Source of the DNA: Amphritea sp.
Lineage (GTDB): Bacteria > Pseudomonadota > Gammaproteobacteria > Pseudomonadales > Balneatricaceae
DNA: 64,000 nt
Assembly (NCBI RefSeq): GCF_016744155.1
Contig: NZ_JADGEW010000002.1
Span: forward strand, 1 to 64,000
Reading direction: 5' to 3'
Shown here: positions 15,132-24,574 of the stretch, piece after piece
Layout of the letters: the number at the start of each line of letters is the position of its first letter
How positions within the stretch are numbered: position 1 is the stretch's first letter
The notes under the pieces: generated by a model
Database searches by the model: none
Told to the model about the DNA's origin: nothing
Seen by the model: only the letters and a program-made list of their open reading frames with translations
Program-made: the position numbers and the translations under genes

Positions 15132-15722
15132 ATGAGTAAAACAGTAGATTTTTATTACGATTTTATCAGCCCGGCATCTTACTTTGCGTTTATCCGACTG
15201 GCAGAGCTTTGCCAAAAAAACGGGGCCACCATTAATTACAAGCCGATGTTGTTGGGTGGTGTGTTTAAAGCCAATGGCAATACGTCACCGATAACGGTGC
15301 CAGCTAAATGGGAATGGCTTAAGAAAGACTTTGCCCGTCATGCAGAATACTACGATATTCCCTATCAACTTAATCCGCATTTTATTTTCAGTACTATCAG
15401 CGCTATGCGGGGAGCTTTTTGGGCGCTGTCCGAAGGACGGATTGAGGATTATAACCGTGCGATGTTCAAAGCGGCCTGGGGGGAAGGTAAAGATCTCTCT
15501 TCGCCTGAGGTTATATCTGAAGTGCTGAGTGGCGCAGGCTTTGATGCAACGGTGGTGATGGAAGCAATGGCACAACCTGAAAATAAACAAGCGCTGATCC
15601 AAGCCACTGAGGCCGCAGCAGAGCGGGGCGTTTTTGGTGCCCCTACTATGTTCGTCAATGATGAGATTTATTTCGGCCAGGATCGTTTGGATTGGGTTGA
15701 AAGGGCGCTTACGACGCAGTGA
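15132..15722 (+). CDS. 2-hydroxychromene-2-carboxylate isomerase-like, DsbA/kappa-GST family
   Basis: 196 residues. Starts VDFYYDFISPASYFAF, the DsbA-fold family motif with Ser in place of the DsbA cysteine (SPASY), as in kappa-class glutathione transferases and NahD. The C-terminal signature GVFGAPTMFVNDEIYFGQDRLDWV is also conserved. Family members use glutathione to isomerise aromatic-pathway intermediates. No ring-cleavage genes are nearby, so the substrate may differ. RBS TGAGGA is upstream. Likely co-transcribed with the SDR gene. Confidence 0.9.
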   Translation: MSKTVDFYYDFISPASYFAFIRLAELCQKNGATINYKPMLLGGVFKANGNTSPITVPAKWEWLKKDFARHAEYYDIPYQLNPHFIFSTISAMRGAFWALSEGRIEDYNRAMFKAAWGEGKDLSSPEVISEVLSGAGFDATVVMEAMAQPENKQALIQATEAAAERGVFGAPTMFVNDEIYFGQDRLDWVERALTTQ

Positions 15723-15729
15723 AATAATA

Positions 15730-15756
15730 GGGCCTGTATTTAGTAGATGCAGGCCC
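15730..15756 (+). terminator. Stem-loop after the isomerase gene
   Basis: GGGCCTG (15730-15736) pairs with CAGGCCC (15750-15756) across a 13-base loop; a short T-run (TTTT) appears only 6 bases later. Probable end of the SDR-isomerase transcript. Confidence 0.6.
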
Positions 15757-15946
15757 TGATGCTTTTAGCTTTGCCTTGAGTAAACGAAAATATCCATATG
15801 AACGTTTCTACTCAGGTACACATACTGGGGGGAAGCTCTTTCCACACTGTTAGTGTTTATTTCTAACCTGTAGACACCCATTAAATCGGATACTAACGGC
15901 GCTGGAGGTATGCCTGTTTTGCCATTAGTCGATCTTGAAGATGTGG

Positions 15947-16303
15947 CTATGGAGACATTCGCTCTCGGGCACGCTGTGACAGAGCCTTGTTTGAGGTTTT
16001 GTCGAGTATCTCTAATTCATGGTGCATGGCGGTTTTAGCCAGCATATGGGCAGTGACAGGCGCAGTAATGAGCAAAAACAGCGTAATGAGCAGTTCATGT
16101 ACGCTTAGATAACCTTGCTGATAGGTGACAAATATCATCGATGCTATGAGCAGACAGCCCATTCCCAGTGTAGTCGCTTTGGTAGGGCCGTGAAGGCGAG
16201 TGTAAAAGTCGGGCAGCTTTGCAAGACCCAGGGAGCCTACGAAAACAAAAATGCTTCCCAGGATTAGAAATGCTGATACCACTAATTCAATCCAAAATTC
16301 CAT
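15947..16303 (-). CDS. mrpG: Na+/H+ antiporter subunit G (MrpG/MnhG)
   Basis: 118 residues with three hydrophobic segments. Motif FVGSLGLAKLPDFYTRLHGPTKATTLGMG is the hallmark of MrpG (shown here in part: LPDFYTRLHGPTKA). It is the last gene of the operon, 45 bp after mrpF. It is an inner-membrane subunit of the multi-subunit Na+/H+ antiporter needed for sodium and pH homeostasis. Confidence 0.95.
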   Translation of the reverse strand: MEFWIELVVSAFLILGSIFVFVGSLGLAKLPDFYTRLHGPTKATTLGMGCLLIASMIFVTYQQGYLSVHELLITLFLLITAPVTAHMLAKTAMHHELEILDKTSNKALSQRARERMSP

Positions 16304-16348
16304 TATCTTGTCCTAACTAGTCTCGTTATCGTGTTATTACGTGGCCGC

Positions 16349-16618
16349 TTACTCTATAAGGTCGCCGCGTAAAATGTATTTACACATCGCTGCTGTACTA
16401 ACAAACCCCAGCATGGCAATTAATAATGCGGCCTCAAAATATAGGGTTGTACTAGAAGAGATACCAAATAATATGATCAGCGCAATGCTATTAATGTACA
16501 TGGTGTCCAGTGCCAGAATGCGGTCAGGTCTGTCTGGCCCTTTAAACAACCGCCACAAGTTAAGGATTAACGATAAGCAAACCAGAATGGTGGCAATCAA
16601 AATTGCAGTACTTAGCAT
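16349..16618 (-). CDS. mrpF: Na+/H+ antiporter subunit F (MrpF/MnhF)
   Basis: 89 residues, three membrane segments. GPDRPDRILALDTMYIN is the family signature, with the Asp thought to contribute to ion transport. Its start overlaps the end of mrpE by 7 bp, so the two are translationally coupled. Confidence 0.95.
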   Translation of the reverse strand: MLSTAILIATILVCLSLILNLWRLFKGPDRPDRILALDTMYINSIALIILFGISSSTTLYFEAALLIAMLGFVSTAAMCKYILRGDLIE

Positions 16619-17115
16619 TCGAAAATCTCCATAAGAGGTCGTTCATAACGGTGTTTGATTGAGGCGATAAGCTCATCTTTATCCGTCAGGTTGAGCACAT
16701 GTACATAGAGCCATTTTTTGTCTTCGGAAACTTCAGCGCTAACGGTACCGGGGGTTAAAGATACCGTACTGGCAAGAATGGTAATCGGAAGCTCATGTTC
16801 TATATTCAGAGGGACAGCAATAAATGCGGGACTCAACTTTTTAGACGAACCGACTACCAGTTTTGCTACTTCAAAATTAGCCGCAATAATGTCTCCAATC
16901 ACCATGAATACATAGCGAAGGGTTGCTAGTGGTTTACGAAAGCCGGGTTGTGCATCTTGCATGCCTGATGTCAGAAGAGGAATACCTATAGCTAAAAACG
17001 CACCTAATAATAAATGTCCGGGGGCAACTGTATTGTTGAGTAACAGCCAGACGACAAATAGTATAAGAGAGTGTAGAGGCATGGGTAATAAGCGAAAACG
17101 CGGTTTAGTTTTCAT
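16612..17115 (-). CDS. mrpE: Na+/H+ antiporter subunit E (MrpE/MnhE)
   Basis: 167 residues. N-terminal hydrophobic pair, then a cytoplasmic domain with TILASTVSLTPGTVSAEVSE, the diagnostic MrpE motif, and VHVLNLTDKDEL. Start overlaps the mrpD stop by one base. MrpE is a small subunit needed for complex assembly or activity. Confidence 0.95.
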   Translation of the reverse strand: MKTKPRFRLLPMPLHSLILFVVWLLLNNTVAPGHLLLGAFLAIGIPLLTSGMQDAQPGFRKPLATLRYVFMVIGDIIAANFEVAKLVVGSSKKLSPAFIAVPLNIEHELPITILASTVSLTPGTVSAEVSEDKKWLYVHVLNLTDKDELIASIKHRYERPLMEIFEC

Positions 17116-18626
17116 TATTTATCCCCTTCTGGAAGTATCGCGTAAACTGACTGAGCCTTATTATCATGCAGTTGAGCCGCCGCAAGATCAGTATAAGCGG
17201 TGACGGGGCCGCCAAACATAACTAGCAGCGGTGATGCACTGAGTAAAAATGCAACAGCAATAAGCTTGAGTCGGGAAATCGGTACATAGTTAGTACTTTC
17301 TCCTGCAGTGCGCCAGAAAACAGTGGTGCCCGCGCGGGATATTGCTACAAGACATGCAAGCCCCGCTAATAAAATCACCGGCCACACCCAAATCATTTCA
17401 GTCATGCCTTGAGCCGCTTGCAATATAAGTATCTTACCCACAAAGCCCGATAATGGTGGCATGCCTACTACCGTGAGTGCTGCTATGAAAAATGCTACAC
17501 CAATGACCTTTCCTTGATTCATTTTACGCGCAACAACATAGCGATCTTCGGCTTTGCCTCGTTGTTTGCTAATGAGGTCCGCGATCAGGAATAGTGCCCC
17601 TGTAGCCAGGGTGGAATGAATCATGTAGTAAAGCGCTGCTGAAGTAGCCGCTTCACGCTGCATAGCAATCGCCAGCATGAGTGTCCCAACCGATACGATT
17701 ACTAAATTGGCTGCGGTTAACCTTAAACTCGGGCTGGCAAGAACGCCGATGGCTCCCATCCCTAAAGTTATGAGCGCCAATGGCCACAGCCATGGTATTG
17801 CAATGCCGGCAAGGGCTCCGGCATCTTCGCCGAAAATGGTCGTATGAACCCGTAAAGTACTATAAACACCTACTTTGGTCATAATAGCGAATAACGCTGC
17901 AACCGGGGCGCTGGCGGCAGCATAGGTTTTAGGTAACCAAAAATGTAACGGCAATAACGCAGCTTTTAGTCCGAAGACCACTAACAATAACAGCCCACCG
18001 GCTTTAGCCAATGCTTGTTCATGCTCGCCTAACAATCGTACTTTGTTTGCCATATCCTCCATATTTAGTGAGCCGATAGTGCCGTATAAGATACCTAGCG
18101 CAAACAGGAAAATACTTGAACCGACGAGGTTTAGAATTACATAGTGCACCGTGGCTTTGGTTTTCTGTTTACCGCCGCCATGTATTAATAAGGCATAAGA
18201 GGCTATGAGCAGCACCTCAAAGAATACAAATAGATTAAATATATCCCCTGTCAGAAACGCGCCATTAACCCCCATGACCAGAAACATAAATAACGGGTGA
18301 AAATACATACCGTCATGATCGTCACCAGCGCAGGCATATAGCTGTGCACCCAATGCAAGTACTGATGTTAACAATACCATCATGGTTGATAATCTATCGG
18401 CGACTAAAGCTATTCCGAAAGGAGGTTGCCAGCCTCCCAGGACGTACATTTGCGTTCCTTGCTGATGACTGGTGAGTAGAAGGGTGGCGGATACTATGAC
18501 AAGAATCATCATGACCGAAACAGCAAAAAAACGGTGCCGGGTGATCGAGTTGCTTAACGGCGGAAGTAACATAAAGGCTGCCGCCAGCATCGGTAATAAA
18601 ATGGGAAGAATAGGCAGGTGTTGCAT
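17115..18626 (-). CDS. mrpD: Na+/H+ antiporter subunit D (MrpD/MnhD)
   Basis: 503 residues, about 14 membrane segments, homologous to the complex I subunits NuoM/NuoN. Conserved features include the proton-channel helices with FFEVLLIASYALLIHGG and HFWLPKTYAAASAPVAALF. Catalytic-type membrane subunit of the antiporter. It overlaps mrpC and mrpE by one base each. Confidence 0.95.
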   Translation of the reverse strand: MQHLPILPILLPMLAAAFMLLPPLSNSITRHRFFAVSVMMILVIVSATLLLTSHQQGTQMYVLGGWQPPFGIALVADRLSTMMVLLTSVLALGAQLYACAGDDHDGMYFHPLFMFLVMGVNGAFLTGDIFNLFVFFEVLLIASYALLIHGGGKQKTKATVHYVILNLVGSSIFLFALGILYGTIGSLNMEDMANKVRLLGEHEQALAKAGGLLLLVVFGLKAALLPLHFWLPKTYAAASAPVAALFAIMTKVGVYSTLRVHTTIFGEDAGALAGIAIPWLWPLALITLGMGAIGVLASPSLRLTAANLVIVSVGTLMLAIAMQREAATSAALYYMIHSTLATGALFLIADLISKQRGKAEDRYVVARKMNQGKVIGVAFFIAALTVVGMPPLSGFVGKILILQAAQGMTEMIWVWPVILLAGLACLVAISRAGTTVFWRTAGESTNYVPISRLKLIAVAFLLSASPLLVMFGGPVTAYTDLAAAQLHDNKAQSVYAILPEGDK

Positions 18627-18991
18627 TAACTATGCCTCTTTTCTGAAATACGGGATTTTGTCGACTGAACCGGGATGTGTCCATCTACATGGTCATTCCC
18701 TTGATCTGCTCGTGAACGCATGGCTAATATCACCACAAATGCTGTCATGGCAAAGCCAATGACGATAGCGGTTAGTACCAGAGCTTGAGGTAATGGATCG
18801 CTGTATTCAATTGATTGCCCCAATACTGCTGCACCATCGAGTTTTAGACGGCCACTGGCAAACAGAAATAGGTTTACTGCATAAGATAGCAGGGTTAGCC
18901 CCATTACAACGGTAAATGTTCGCCCCCTAAGAACGAGAAAGAATCCACAGGTGGTCAGTATGCCGACACAGAACGCATAAATCGCTTCCAT
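18626..18991 (-). CDS. mrpC: Na+/H+ antiporter subunit C (MrpC/MnhC)
   Basis: 121 residues, three membrane segments, NuoK-like. DPLPQALVLTAIVIGFAMTA is the family signature; upstream is LSYAVNLFLFASG. One-base overlaps with mrpA (its end) and mrpD show tight coupling. Confidence 0.96.
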   Translation of the reverse strand: MEAIYAFCVGILTTCGFFLVLRGRTFTVVMGLTLLSYAVNLFLFASGRLKLDGAAVLGQSIEYSDPLPQALVLTAIVIGFAMTAFVVILAMRSRADQGNDHVDGHIPVQSTKSRISEKRHS

Positions 18992-21786
18992 TAATCGTTC
19001 TCCTTAATATGTATGCGTTCACTGGTGGTTAGCTTGCCCAGGTTGGCCAGTATTAACATCACGGCGCCCACCACTGTTAGGTATACGCCTAAATCAAACA
19101 GCATGGCACTGGCGAGCTCAAATTTTCCAATCCAGGGTAAACCGAAGTAGTCGAACCAAGTGCTAAGGAACGGTTTGTCAAAGATCCAGCTGCCTAAGCC
19201 GGTAGCGGTCGCAATTAATATCCCTCCTGCAATGAGCCATTGATAATCGATATTGACTCGGGGCTTCATCCACAGCACTCCATGTGCAATGTATTGCTGA
19301 ATAATCGCTACGGATGTAATCAGGCCCGCAATAAAACCACCCCCGGGTACATTATGCCCCCGTAAGAAAATATAGACGGATACTAGTAGTGCTAAAGGAA
19401 GAAGGCTTTGTGACACCATTTCAAGCATCATAGGGTGAGGGTCATTACTCCAGGCGCGACCTTTATCATCACGTGTCGGCATATAGATTCGCATTTTTGC
19501 AATCAGTTTATAAACGCCTAATGCGGCAATGCCTAGTACGGTGATTTCTCCGAGAGTGTCAAAGCCCCTGAAATCGACGAGAATCACATTCACCACATTG
19601 GTGCCCCCGCCACCGGTTTTACTATTCGCTATGAAGAAGTCTGAAATCGTGCTTAAAGGGGTTGTGAGCATGGCGAAACAGATAGTACCTATGACACAGC
19701 CTATCAACCCAGAAACTAATAAATCTCCGCTTAAACGCCTGTTGCTCGATTCTTTATGTGCATTTTGGGGCAAAAAGAACAGCGCCAGAAGTAATAATAT
19801 AATGGTGGCTATCTCAACAGATAGTTGTGTTAGTGCTAGATCGGGCGCTGAAAATTGAGCAAATGTCAGCGATACGATTAACCCAACCACGGAGAGAAAT
19901 ATGAGCGCAATAAACCGCTGCCGGTACCATATCACCGTTGCGATGGTACTTAATATCAGCAGCACAGCTCCCGTTATTGTCACGCCATCAACTGGAATTT
20001 GAGGACGAGAACCCGTGTTCTGGGTCAGATCGAGCAGAGGTAATGCCCCCATGACTAGTGTGAATAACAGCAGTAAGAAGATATACCGTTGCAGGGAGCC
20101 GTTTTCCAGAGTGGTTATAATCTGCTGAGAGGCTTTGACTATCGATTGAATGATGCCTTCGAAGATATGCTTTGCATCAGTCTCATCGAAGTGTGATTGA
20201 AACTCAAATAGGTGGCGTCGATTATAGTAAATCGTTGCACCTCCAACCATTGCTAGAAAGCTCATGAATAATGGGATGTTAAATCCGTGCCATATAGCCA
20301 GGCTGTGGATGGGGACTTCATGCGTGAGTACTGCGAAAGAGGCGACATCTAATAGGTCACCGACAACATAAGCAGGAAATATTCCTACCAACAAACAAAG
20401 CGTTACGAGGATCTCTACCGGTACCTTCATATAACGCGGAGGTTCTTTCGGGGTTTTAGGAAGATCTATTGGCACACCGTTAAAGAAGACATCATGAATG
20501 AAGCGTAAAGAGTAGGCGACAGAGAACGCAGCTCCGACAGTGGCTAGCAACGGAATCATCCAGGACAGAGACCCCAGCATACTTTGATTAAGGGTTTCGG
20601 AAAAAAACATTTCTTTCGAAAGAAAGCCGTTCAACAAGGGTACGCCTGCCATCGAAAGAGCCGCTACGATTGCCAGCGTAGCGGTATAAGGCATATATTT
20701 CCAAAGACCATTAAGCTTACGCATATCCCGTGAACCAGACTCATGATCAATAATTCCGGCAGCCATAAACAACGATGCTTTAAAGGTGGCGTGGTTGATA
20801 ATATGGAACACGGCCGCGACAGCGGCAAGCTCAGAATTAAGGCCTAATAAAAGAGTAATAAGCCCTAGATGACTTATCGTTGAATAGGCAAGAAGGCCTT
20901 TGAGATCATGCTTGAATAGGGCGACATAAGCACCTAGCAACAGGGTTGTCAAACCGGTTAGGCTGACAATCATGAACCATAGATCTGTACCGGCCAATAC
21001 GGGGTAAAAGCGGGCCATGAGGAAAATCCCCGCCTTTACCATTGTAGCGGAATGTAGATAGGCACTTACAGGCGTAGGCGCCGACATTGCATGGGGTAAC
21101 CAAAAATGAAACGGGAATTGCGCTGATTTTGTGAATGCGCCTAAAAGCACTAGTATTAATGCTATTGGATAGGTTGCGTGTGATCGAATCAGATCACCAT
21201 TGGCTAATACTGTATCGAGGTCATAGCTATCGACAATATTACCGATCAGTAAAAGCCCTGCCAGTAGCGCAAGTCCACCTGCTCCAGTCACTGTCAGTGC
21301 CATTCTCGCCCCTTTACGAGCCTCAGACTTATGCGACCAAAAACTGATCAGGAGAAACGAGCTGATGCTGGTTAGTTCCCAGAAAAGCCATAACTGAATC
21401 AAATTATTGGATATGACAATACCGACCATAGCGCTCATAAACAGGATCAGGTATGCATAGAATCGCCCCATCGAGTCCTTAGCCGATAGATAGTACCGGG
21501 CGTACAAAATTACCAGCAGTCCAATACCGAGAATCAATAACAAAAATAGCAGTGAAAGTCCGTCGAGTCGAAATGAAAGATCCAACCCCATAGCGGGGAT
21601 CCAGTCTATGGATTGCCGAATATCTTGACCATCAAATACATCCCCTGCAAACATGAGCACCAGGATCAGTGACCAAGCGGGTAATATAGCAACGGAAAAA
21701 GTACAAATGTTGCGGCCGAAACGTTCTGTAAACAAAGGGACTAATGTGCCAATAAGCGGCAATAGAACGACCCATAGCAGGTTCAT
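18991..21786 (-). CDS. mrpA: Na+/H+ antiporter fused subunit A/B (MrpA-MrpB)
   Basis: About 931 residues from the ATG at 21786 (MNLLWVVLLPLIG). Starts at 21804 (ATG) or 21828 (TTG) are possible and none has a good RBS. The N-terminal two-thirds is NuoL-like (HFWLPHAMSAPTPVSAYLHS, KAGIFLMARF, then NHATFKASLFM). The C-terminal part carries the MnhB-like domain (GHNVPGGGFIAGLITSVAII), so A and B are fused as in group 2 Mrp/Pha systems. With C, D, E, F and G this makes a full six-gene antiporter. First gene of the leftward operon, with a sigma-70-like promoter at 21865-21892. Suits a marine, sodium-rich habitat. Confidence 0.94.
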   Translation of the reverse strand: MNLLWVVLLPLIGTLVPLFTERFGRNICTFSVAILPAWSLILVLMFAGDVFDGQDIRQSIDWIPAMGLDLSFRLDGLSLLFLLLILGIGLLVILYARYYLSAKDSMGRFYAYLILFMSAMVGIVISNNLIQLWLFWELTSISSFLLISFWSHKSEARKGARMALTVTGAGGLALLAGLLLIGNIVDSYDLDTVLANGDLIRSHATYPIALILVLLGAFTKSAQFPFHFWLPHAMSAPTPVSAYLHSATMVKAGIFLMARFYPVLAGTDLWFMIVSLTGLTTLLLGAYVALFKHDLKGLLAYSTISHLGLITLLLGLNSELAAVAAVFHIINHATFKASLFMAAGIIDHESGSRDMRKLNGLWKYMPYTATLAIVAALSMAGVPLLNGFLSKEMFFSETLNQSMLGSLSWMIPLLATVGAAFSVAYSLRFIHDVFFNGVPIDLPKTPKEPPRYMKVPVEILVTLCLLVGIFPAYVVGDLLDVASFAVLTHEVPIHSLAIWHGFNIPLFMSFLAMVGGATIYYNRRHLFEFQSHFDETDAKHIFEGIIQSIVKASQQIITTLENGSLQRYIFLLLLFTLVMGALPLLDLTQNTGSRPQIPVDGVTITGAVLLILSTIATVIWYRQRFIALIFLSVVGLIVSLTFAQFSAPDLALTQLSVEIATIILLLLALFFLPQNAHKESSNRRLSGDLLVSGLIGCVIGTICFAMLTTPLSTISDFFIANSKTGGGGTNVVNVILVDFRGFDTLGEITVLGIAALGVYKLIAKMRIYMPTRDDKGRAWSNDPHPMMLEMVSQSLLPLALLVSVYIFLRGHNVPGGGFIAGLITSVAIIQQYIAHGVLWMKPRVNIDYQWLIAGGILIATATGLGSWIFDKPFLSTWFDYFGLPWIGKFELASAMLFDLGVYLTVVGAVMLILANLGKLTTSERIHIKEND

Positions 21787-21864
21787 ATGAGGGGATGACT
21801 CCATATTGAATGGCGAGATAACAACCAATAGGCTTATTTATAAGCCCTACATTGATGTTGCTTA

Positions 21865-21892
21865 ACTATACACATTGTACTGTTTTGGTCAA
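21865..21892 (-). promoter_or_regulatory. Putative sigma-70 promoter of the mrp operon
   Basis: On the reverse strand: -35 TTGACC (21887-21892), 16-bp spacer, -10 TATAGT (21865-21870). Predicted start near 21858, leaving a leader of 50 to 75 nt. Confidence 0.6.
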
Positions 21893-22247
21893 AAAACGAA
21901 AAAACTTTAACTATATAATTTTCAATTACTTTTTAGGTGGTTCACATTAACTATCTTAATTGTAGATTCGTCGAGATATATAATTATAAGCCCTGCCTTT
22001 AATAAGGATATCCAGACCAAAGCAATGCCTAAGCTTAGGCCTGTTTGCGTTTATATATGACTGTATATTATCTATTATCCTCAGCCAGAATTTCATGGGA
22101 TGACCATTAGGAAGCAACCCATAGAAAAGAACACAGTCTTTGATTCGAAGAAGCAAAATCCGTGTTGTACGATAGGTTTGCTATGCAGATCTTCTATGAG
22201 GAAATCTCAGAAAGCGAAGATCTCTGCCTAAAGAGGATATATAAGCA
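21893..22247. other. Gene-free stretch between mrp and the small secreted-protein gene
   Basis: AT-rich, no convincing coding frame. A 66-codon reverse-strand frame (21956-22156) has no RBS and no family resemblance. No terminator hairpin with a T-run stands out downstream of the secreted-protein gene ending at 22248. Confidence 0.4.
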
Positions 22248-22646
22248 TCAACAAGGATAGCGTGCTTGTATCGCCTTATAGATGACAAGAGCTTTGTCGG
22301 TTTTAGTTTGTAATTGTTGACCGATCTGTTCTTCTATGTGGGCAACAACGCTCTCAGAGGGTTCATTTTCAGGTATGCAAAAGCCTGCATAATAAGTTGC
22401 AGGAACCGTATCTGCTGATTTACCTAAACGGGTTTTAAATGCTCGCTTAAAGAAATCAGATCGTGGTTCAACTTCACTCTCCATTTCCATTCTGCGGATA
22501 ATTTCACTATCGGTAAGCTGTGCTCCAGCCAGAAAACCCAAGATATATTGCTTATTGTATATCTGGCTTTGATCAGCGGTGTCAGCCATTGATACAGTAG
22601 TAAATGCAAGACTTGCGATCACAATAACCTGCTTGATACCTTTCAT
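22248..22646 (-). CDS. Small secreted protein, Rap1a/Tai immunity-like pattern
   Basis: 132 residues with a signal peptide (cleavage near VSMA-DT). The mature part has KQYILGFLAGAQLTDSEII, then YYAGFCIPEN, a helix, and the end ALVIYKAIQARYPC. The helix, FC-P and final PC pattern recalls the Rap1a/Tai family of periplasmic immunity proteins, which protect against type VI amidase toxins. No toxin or T6SS gene is nearby, so it may be an orphan immunity gene or an unrelated protein with a similar small alpha fold. RBS GAGG is present upstream. Confidence 0.6.
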   Translation of the reverse strand: MKGIKQVIVIASLAFTTVSMADTADQSQIYNKQYILGFLAGAQLTDSEIIRRMEMESEVEPRSDFFKRAFKTRLGKSADTVPATYYAGFCIPENEPSESVVAHIEEQIGQQLQTKTDKALVIYKAIQARYPC

Positions 22647-22724
22647 ATAGAACCTCGACAGTTGTTATTTTCGGCTAATTATAGGAATTAGAATGTTTTC
22701 AATATAGTTGATTTTCAATATCTT

Positions 22725-23339
22725 TCATCTGCTGCGGTAACGTTTAGGGGTGCGCATTATTATGCCTATTAAGGTGTCCGGTCTTTCAGCGTGGGCGAAG
22801 TGCTTTCTTATACCAGTTAAACTGAATGTTTCTGCTAATTGATAATCTTCTGGTAGGTATGCTGAGCCTAGAGGTTTAGTGTACCCAAGTAACCGATCAT
22901 CTCTGTTTTTCCAAGTCCCAGGTTCGTGATGGGCCGCTACAGAGGCGGCATCAACCTGTAATAGATTGCCGATACGGTGTAAAAGCGGGAAGGCAATAAA
23001 AGATAAAACCGCACCGAAGGACAGTATTGGTATGGGTCGCCAAATTAGATCTGGAGTACCGTATTCAGCGAGTGTGATAACGCACTTCAGACCGATAGCC
23101 AGCGTAAGAAAAATGCGACAATTACATCTAATTGCATCGGGTACTCGTTATGAGGATATGTAGGAGATAACAACTGCCGCTAAGCGATCGTTGAGGTGGC
23201 ATAAACCCAGTGAACAGGGGGTTAATATTACAGCAACATAAAAAATTTCCCCGCCAGGTAGGCCGTTCACTATCAGGTCAATACCGGCAACAAGAATCAA
23301 AGCGATAGATACCAACTCACAATAGAGTGCTTTAGACAT
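22725..23339 (-). pseudogene. Membrane-protein pseudogene with one in-frame stop
   Basis: Starting at MSKALYCELV (23339) the frame reads 63 codons with two hydrophobic helices, hits TAA at 23148-23150, then continues open in the same frame for 140 more codons to TGA at 22725-22727. The second part includes hydrophobic stretches (IFLTLAIGLKCVITLAEY; PILSFGAVLSFIAFPLL) and a soluble tail rich in charged residues. A 140-codon open run by chance after a stop is unlikely, so this looks like a single gene of about 203 residues inactivated by a nonsense mutation, or one needing readthrough. Family not recognised. It is divergent from a LysR gene whose possible operators lie between. Confidence 0.65.
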
Positions 23340-23414
23340 TGGGCCATCCAGGCTGTGGTCCTGTTGTTGCTTAAGTTACTTGCTTAAAAAATTATATTGC
23401 CTGAGCTTATTAAT

Positions 23415-23461
23415 AGATAAAAATCGACATTATCTATATTGTGCATAGATAAATATCTATA
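23415..23461. promoter_or_regulatory. Two TAGATA/TATCTA inverted repeats, candidate LysR operator
   Basis: TAGATA (23415-23420) N11 TATCTA (23432-23437), and the perfect palindrome ATAGATAAATATCTAT (23446-23461). The first has exactly the N11 spacing of LysR-family sites. They end 12 bp before the LysR start and face the divergent pseudogene. Confidence 0.6.
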
Positions 23462-23473
23462 TGAGATTCATCT

Positions 23474-24406
23474 ATGGCCAGACTGCACGCACGCATCGGA
23501 ACGCTAAGGCAGCTTGAAATTTTATTAGCGGTCTATCAACAGGGATCAATTACAGCGGCTTCTAATATTCTTCATTTGACTCAACCAACTGTTTCAATGC
23601 AGCTGAAGAAGTTGGCAGATGATGTGGGTATGCCGCTATATAACAACATAGGACGAAAGCAGGTTTTTACTGAGGCAGGTCTTGCCGTTGTCTCCTCCGC
23701 TAGAGAGGTTTTTGCTTGTTTCGACCGTCTGGAAATGAACCTGGCAGATCAGCAGGGGTTGAAAACAGGTACCCTGAAACTGGCTGTTGTAACTACAGCT
23801 AAGTATTTTATCCCTCATCTGTTAGGTGACTTTCTTAAGCTTTATCCCGAAATTGATGTGGAGTTTAAAGTAGGTAACAGACAACAAATTATTAACCGAA
23901 TGGAGACGGGAGAGGATGACTTTTATGTCTTCAGTCATCCACCGGAAAATCGCGATCTGGTTCTTCATCAGTTTGCACCTAATCCGCTGGTCGCTATTGT
24001 GCCGATGGATCACATACTCGCCAGAGAGAAGGATGTATCACTGGAACGCTTCGCCCGAGAACCATTCCTAATAAGGGAAACCGGCTCAGGCACTCGACAT
24101 GCTATTCAGAATCATTTGAACAGTCGGGGCGTTAGCTTGAATGTACGTATGACTATCGAGAGTAATGAGGCGATCAGGCATGCGGTTATGTCAGGGTTAG
24201 GTGTCTCTATTATTTCGGAACATACCTTTGCGTTTGGTGGCACTAACGGCCTGACTAAATTGGCAGTACAAGGGTTGCCTATTACTACTCAGTGGTTTTT
24301 AGTCCGTTTGCAGGCAAAGCAGATGTCAGTTATTGCGCGTACGTTCTTAGAGTACGTTGAAAACGAGGGGCGCTCGAGTTTGCTTGCTATGATAAAAGAT
24401 TCATAA
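23474..24406 (+). CDS. LysR-family regulator, CbbR-like
   Basis: 310 residues. HTH motif YQQGSITAASNILHLTQPTV near the N-terminus and a two-lobe effector domain. TLRQLEILLAVYQQGS and LKLAVVTTAKYFIPHLLG resemble CbbR-type regulators, but no Calvin-cycle genes are present. The divergent gene is a pseudogene, so the regulator may have lost its local target. It is followed after 168 bp by the diguanylate cyclase that opens the next locus. Family call secure. Confidence 0.9.
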   Translation: MARLHARIGTLRQLEILLAVYQQGSITAASNILHLTQPTVSMQLKKLADDVGMPLYNNIGRKQVFTEAGLAVVSSAREVFACFDRLEMNLADQQGLKTGTLKLAVVTTAKYFIPHLLGDFLKLYPEIDVEFKVGNRQQIINRMETGEDDFYVFSHPPENRDLVLHQFAPNPLVAIVPMDHILAREKDVSLERFAREPFLIRETGSGTRHAIQNHLNSRGVSLNVRMTIESNEAIRHAVMSGLGVSIISEHTFAFGGTNGLTKLAVQGLPITTQWFLVRLQAKQMSVIARTFLEYVENEGRSSLLAMIKDS

Positions 24407-24574
24407 CCACTCTATAGCTGTGGATCTGTTACTTAAGAGAGCTTTTCTAATAATCAATTTAGGTTTTATCTGCTTTTACAGAATAAAAAGAGAAAGAGTG
24501 CTGCAGCCTCTCTGCAATTCAATCATATTGACGTATAGTCTTATTTTGACACTAGCGGAAGAAGTAAATCTCGC

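Noticed and set aside
21956-22156. 66-codon reverse-strand frame upstream of the mrp operon
   Set aside because: No RBS, no recognisable family and AT-rich background; kept only as a note on the gene-free stretch.
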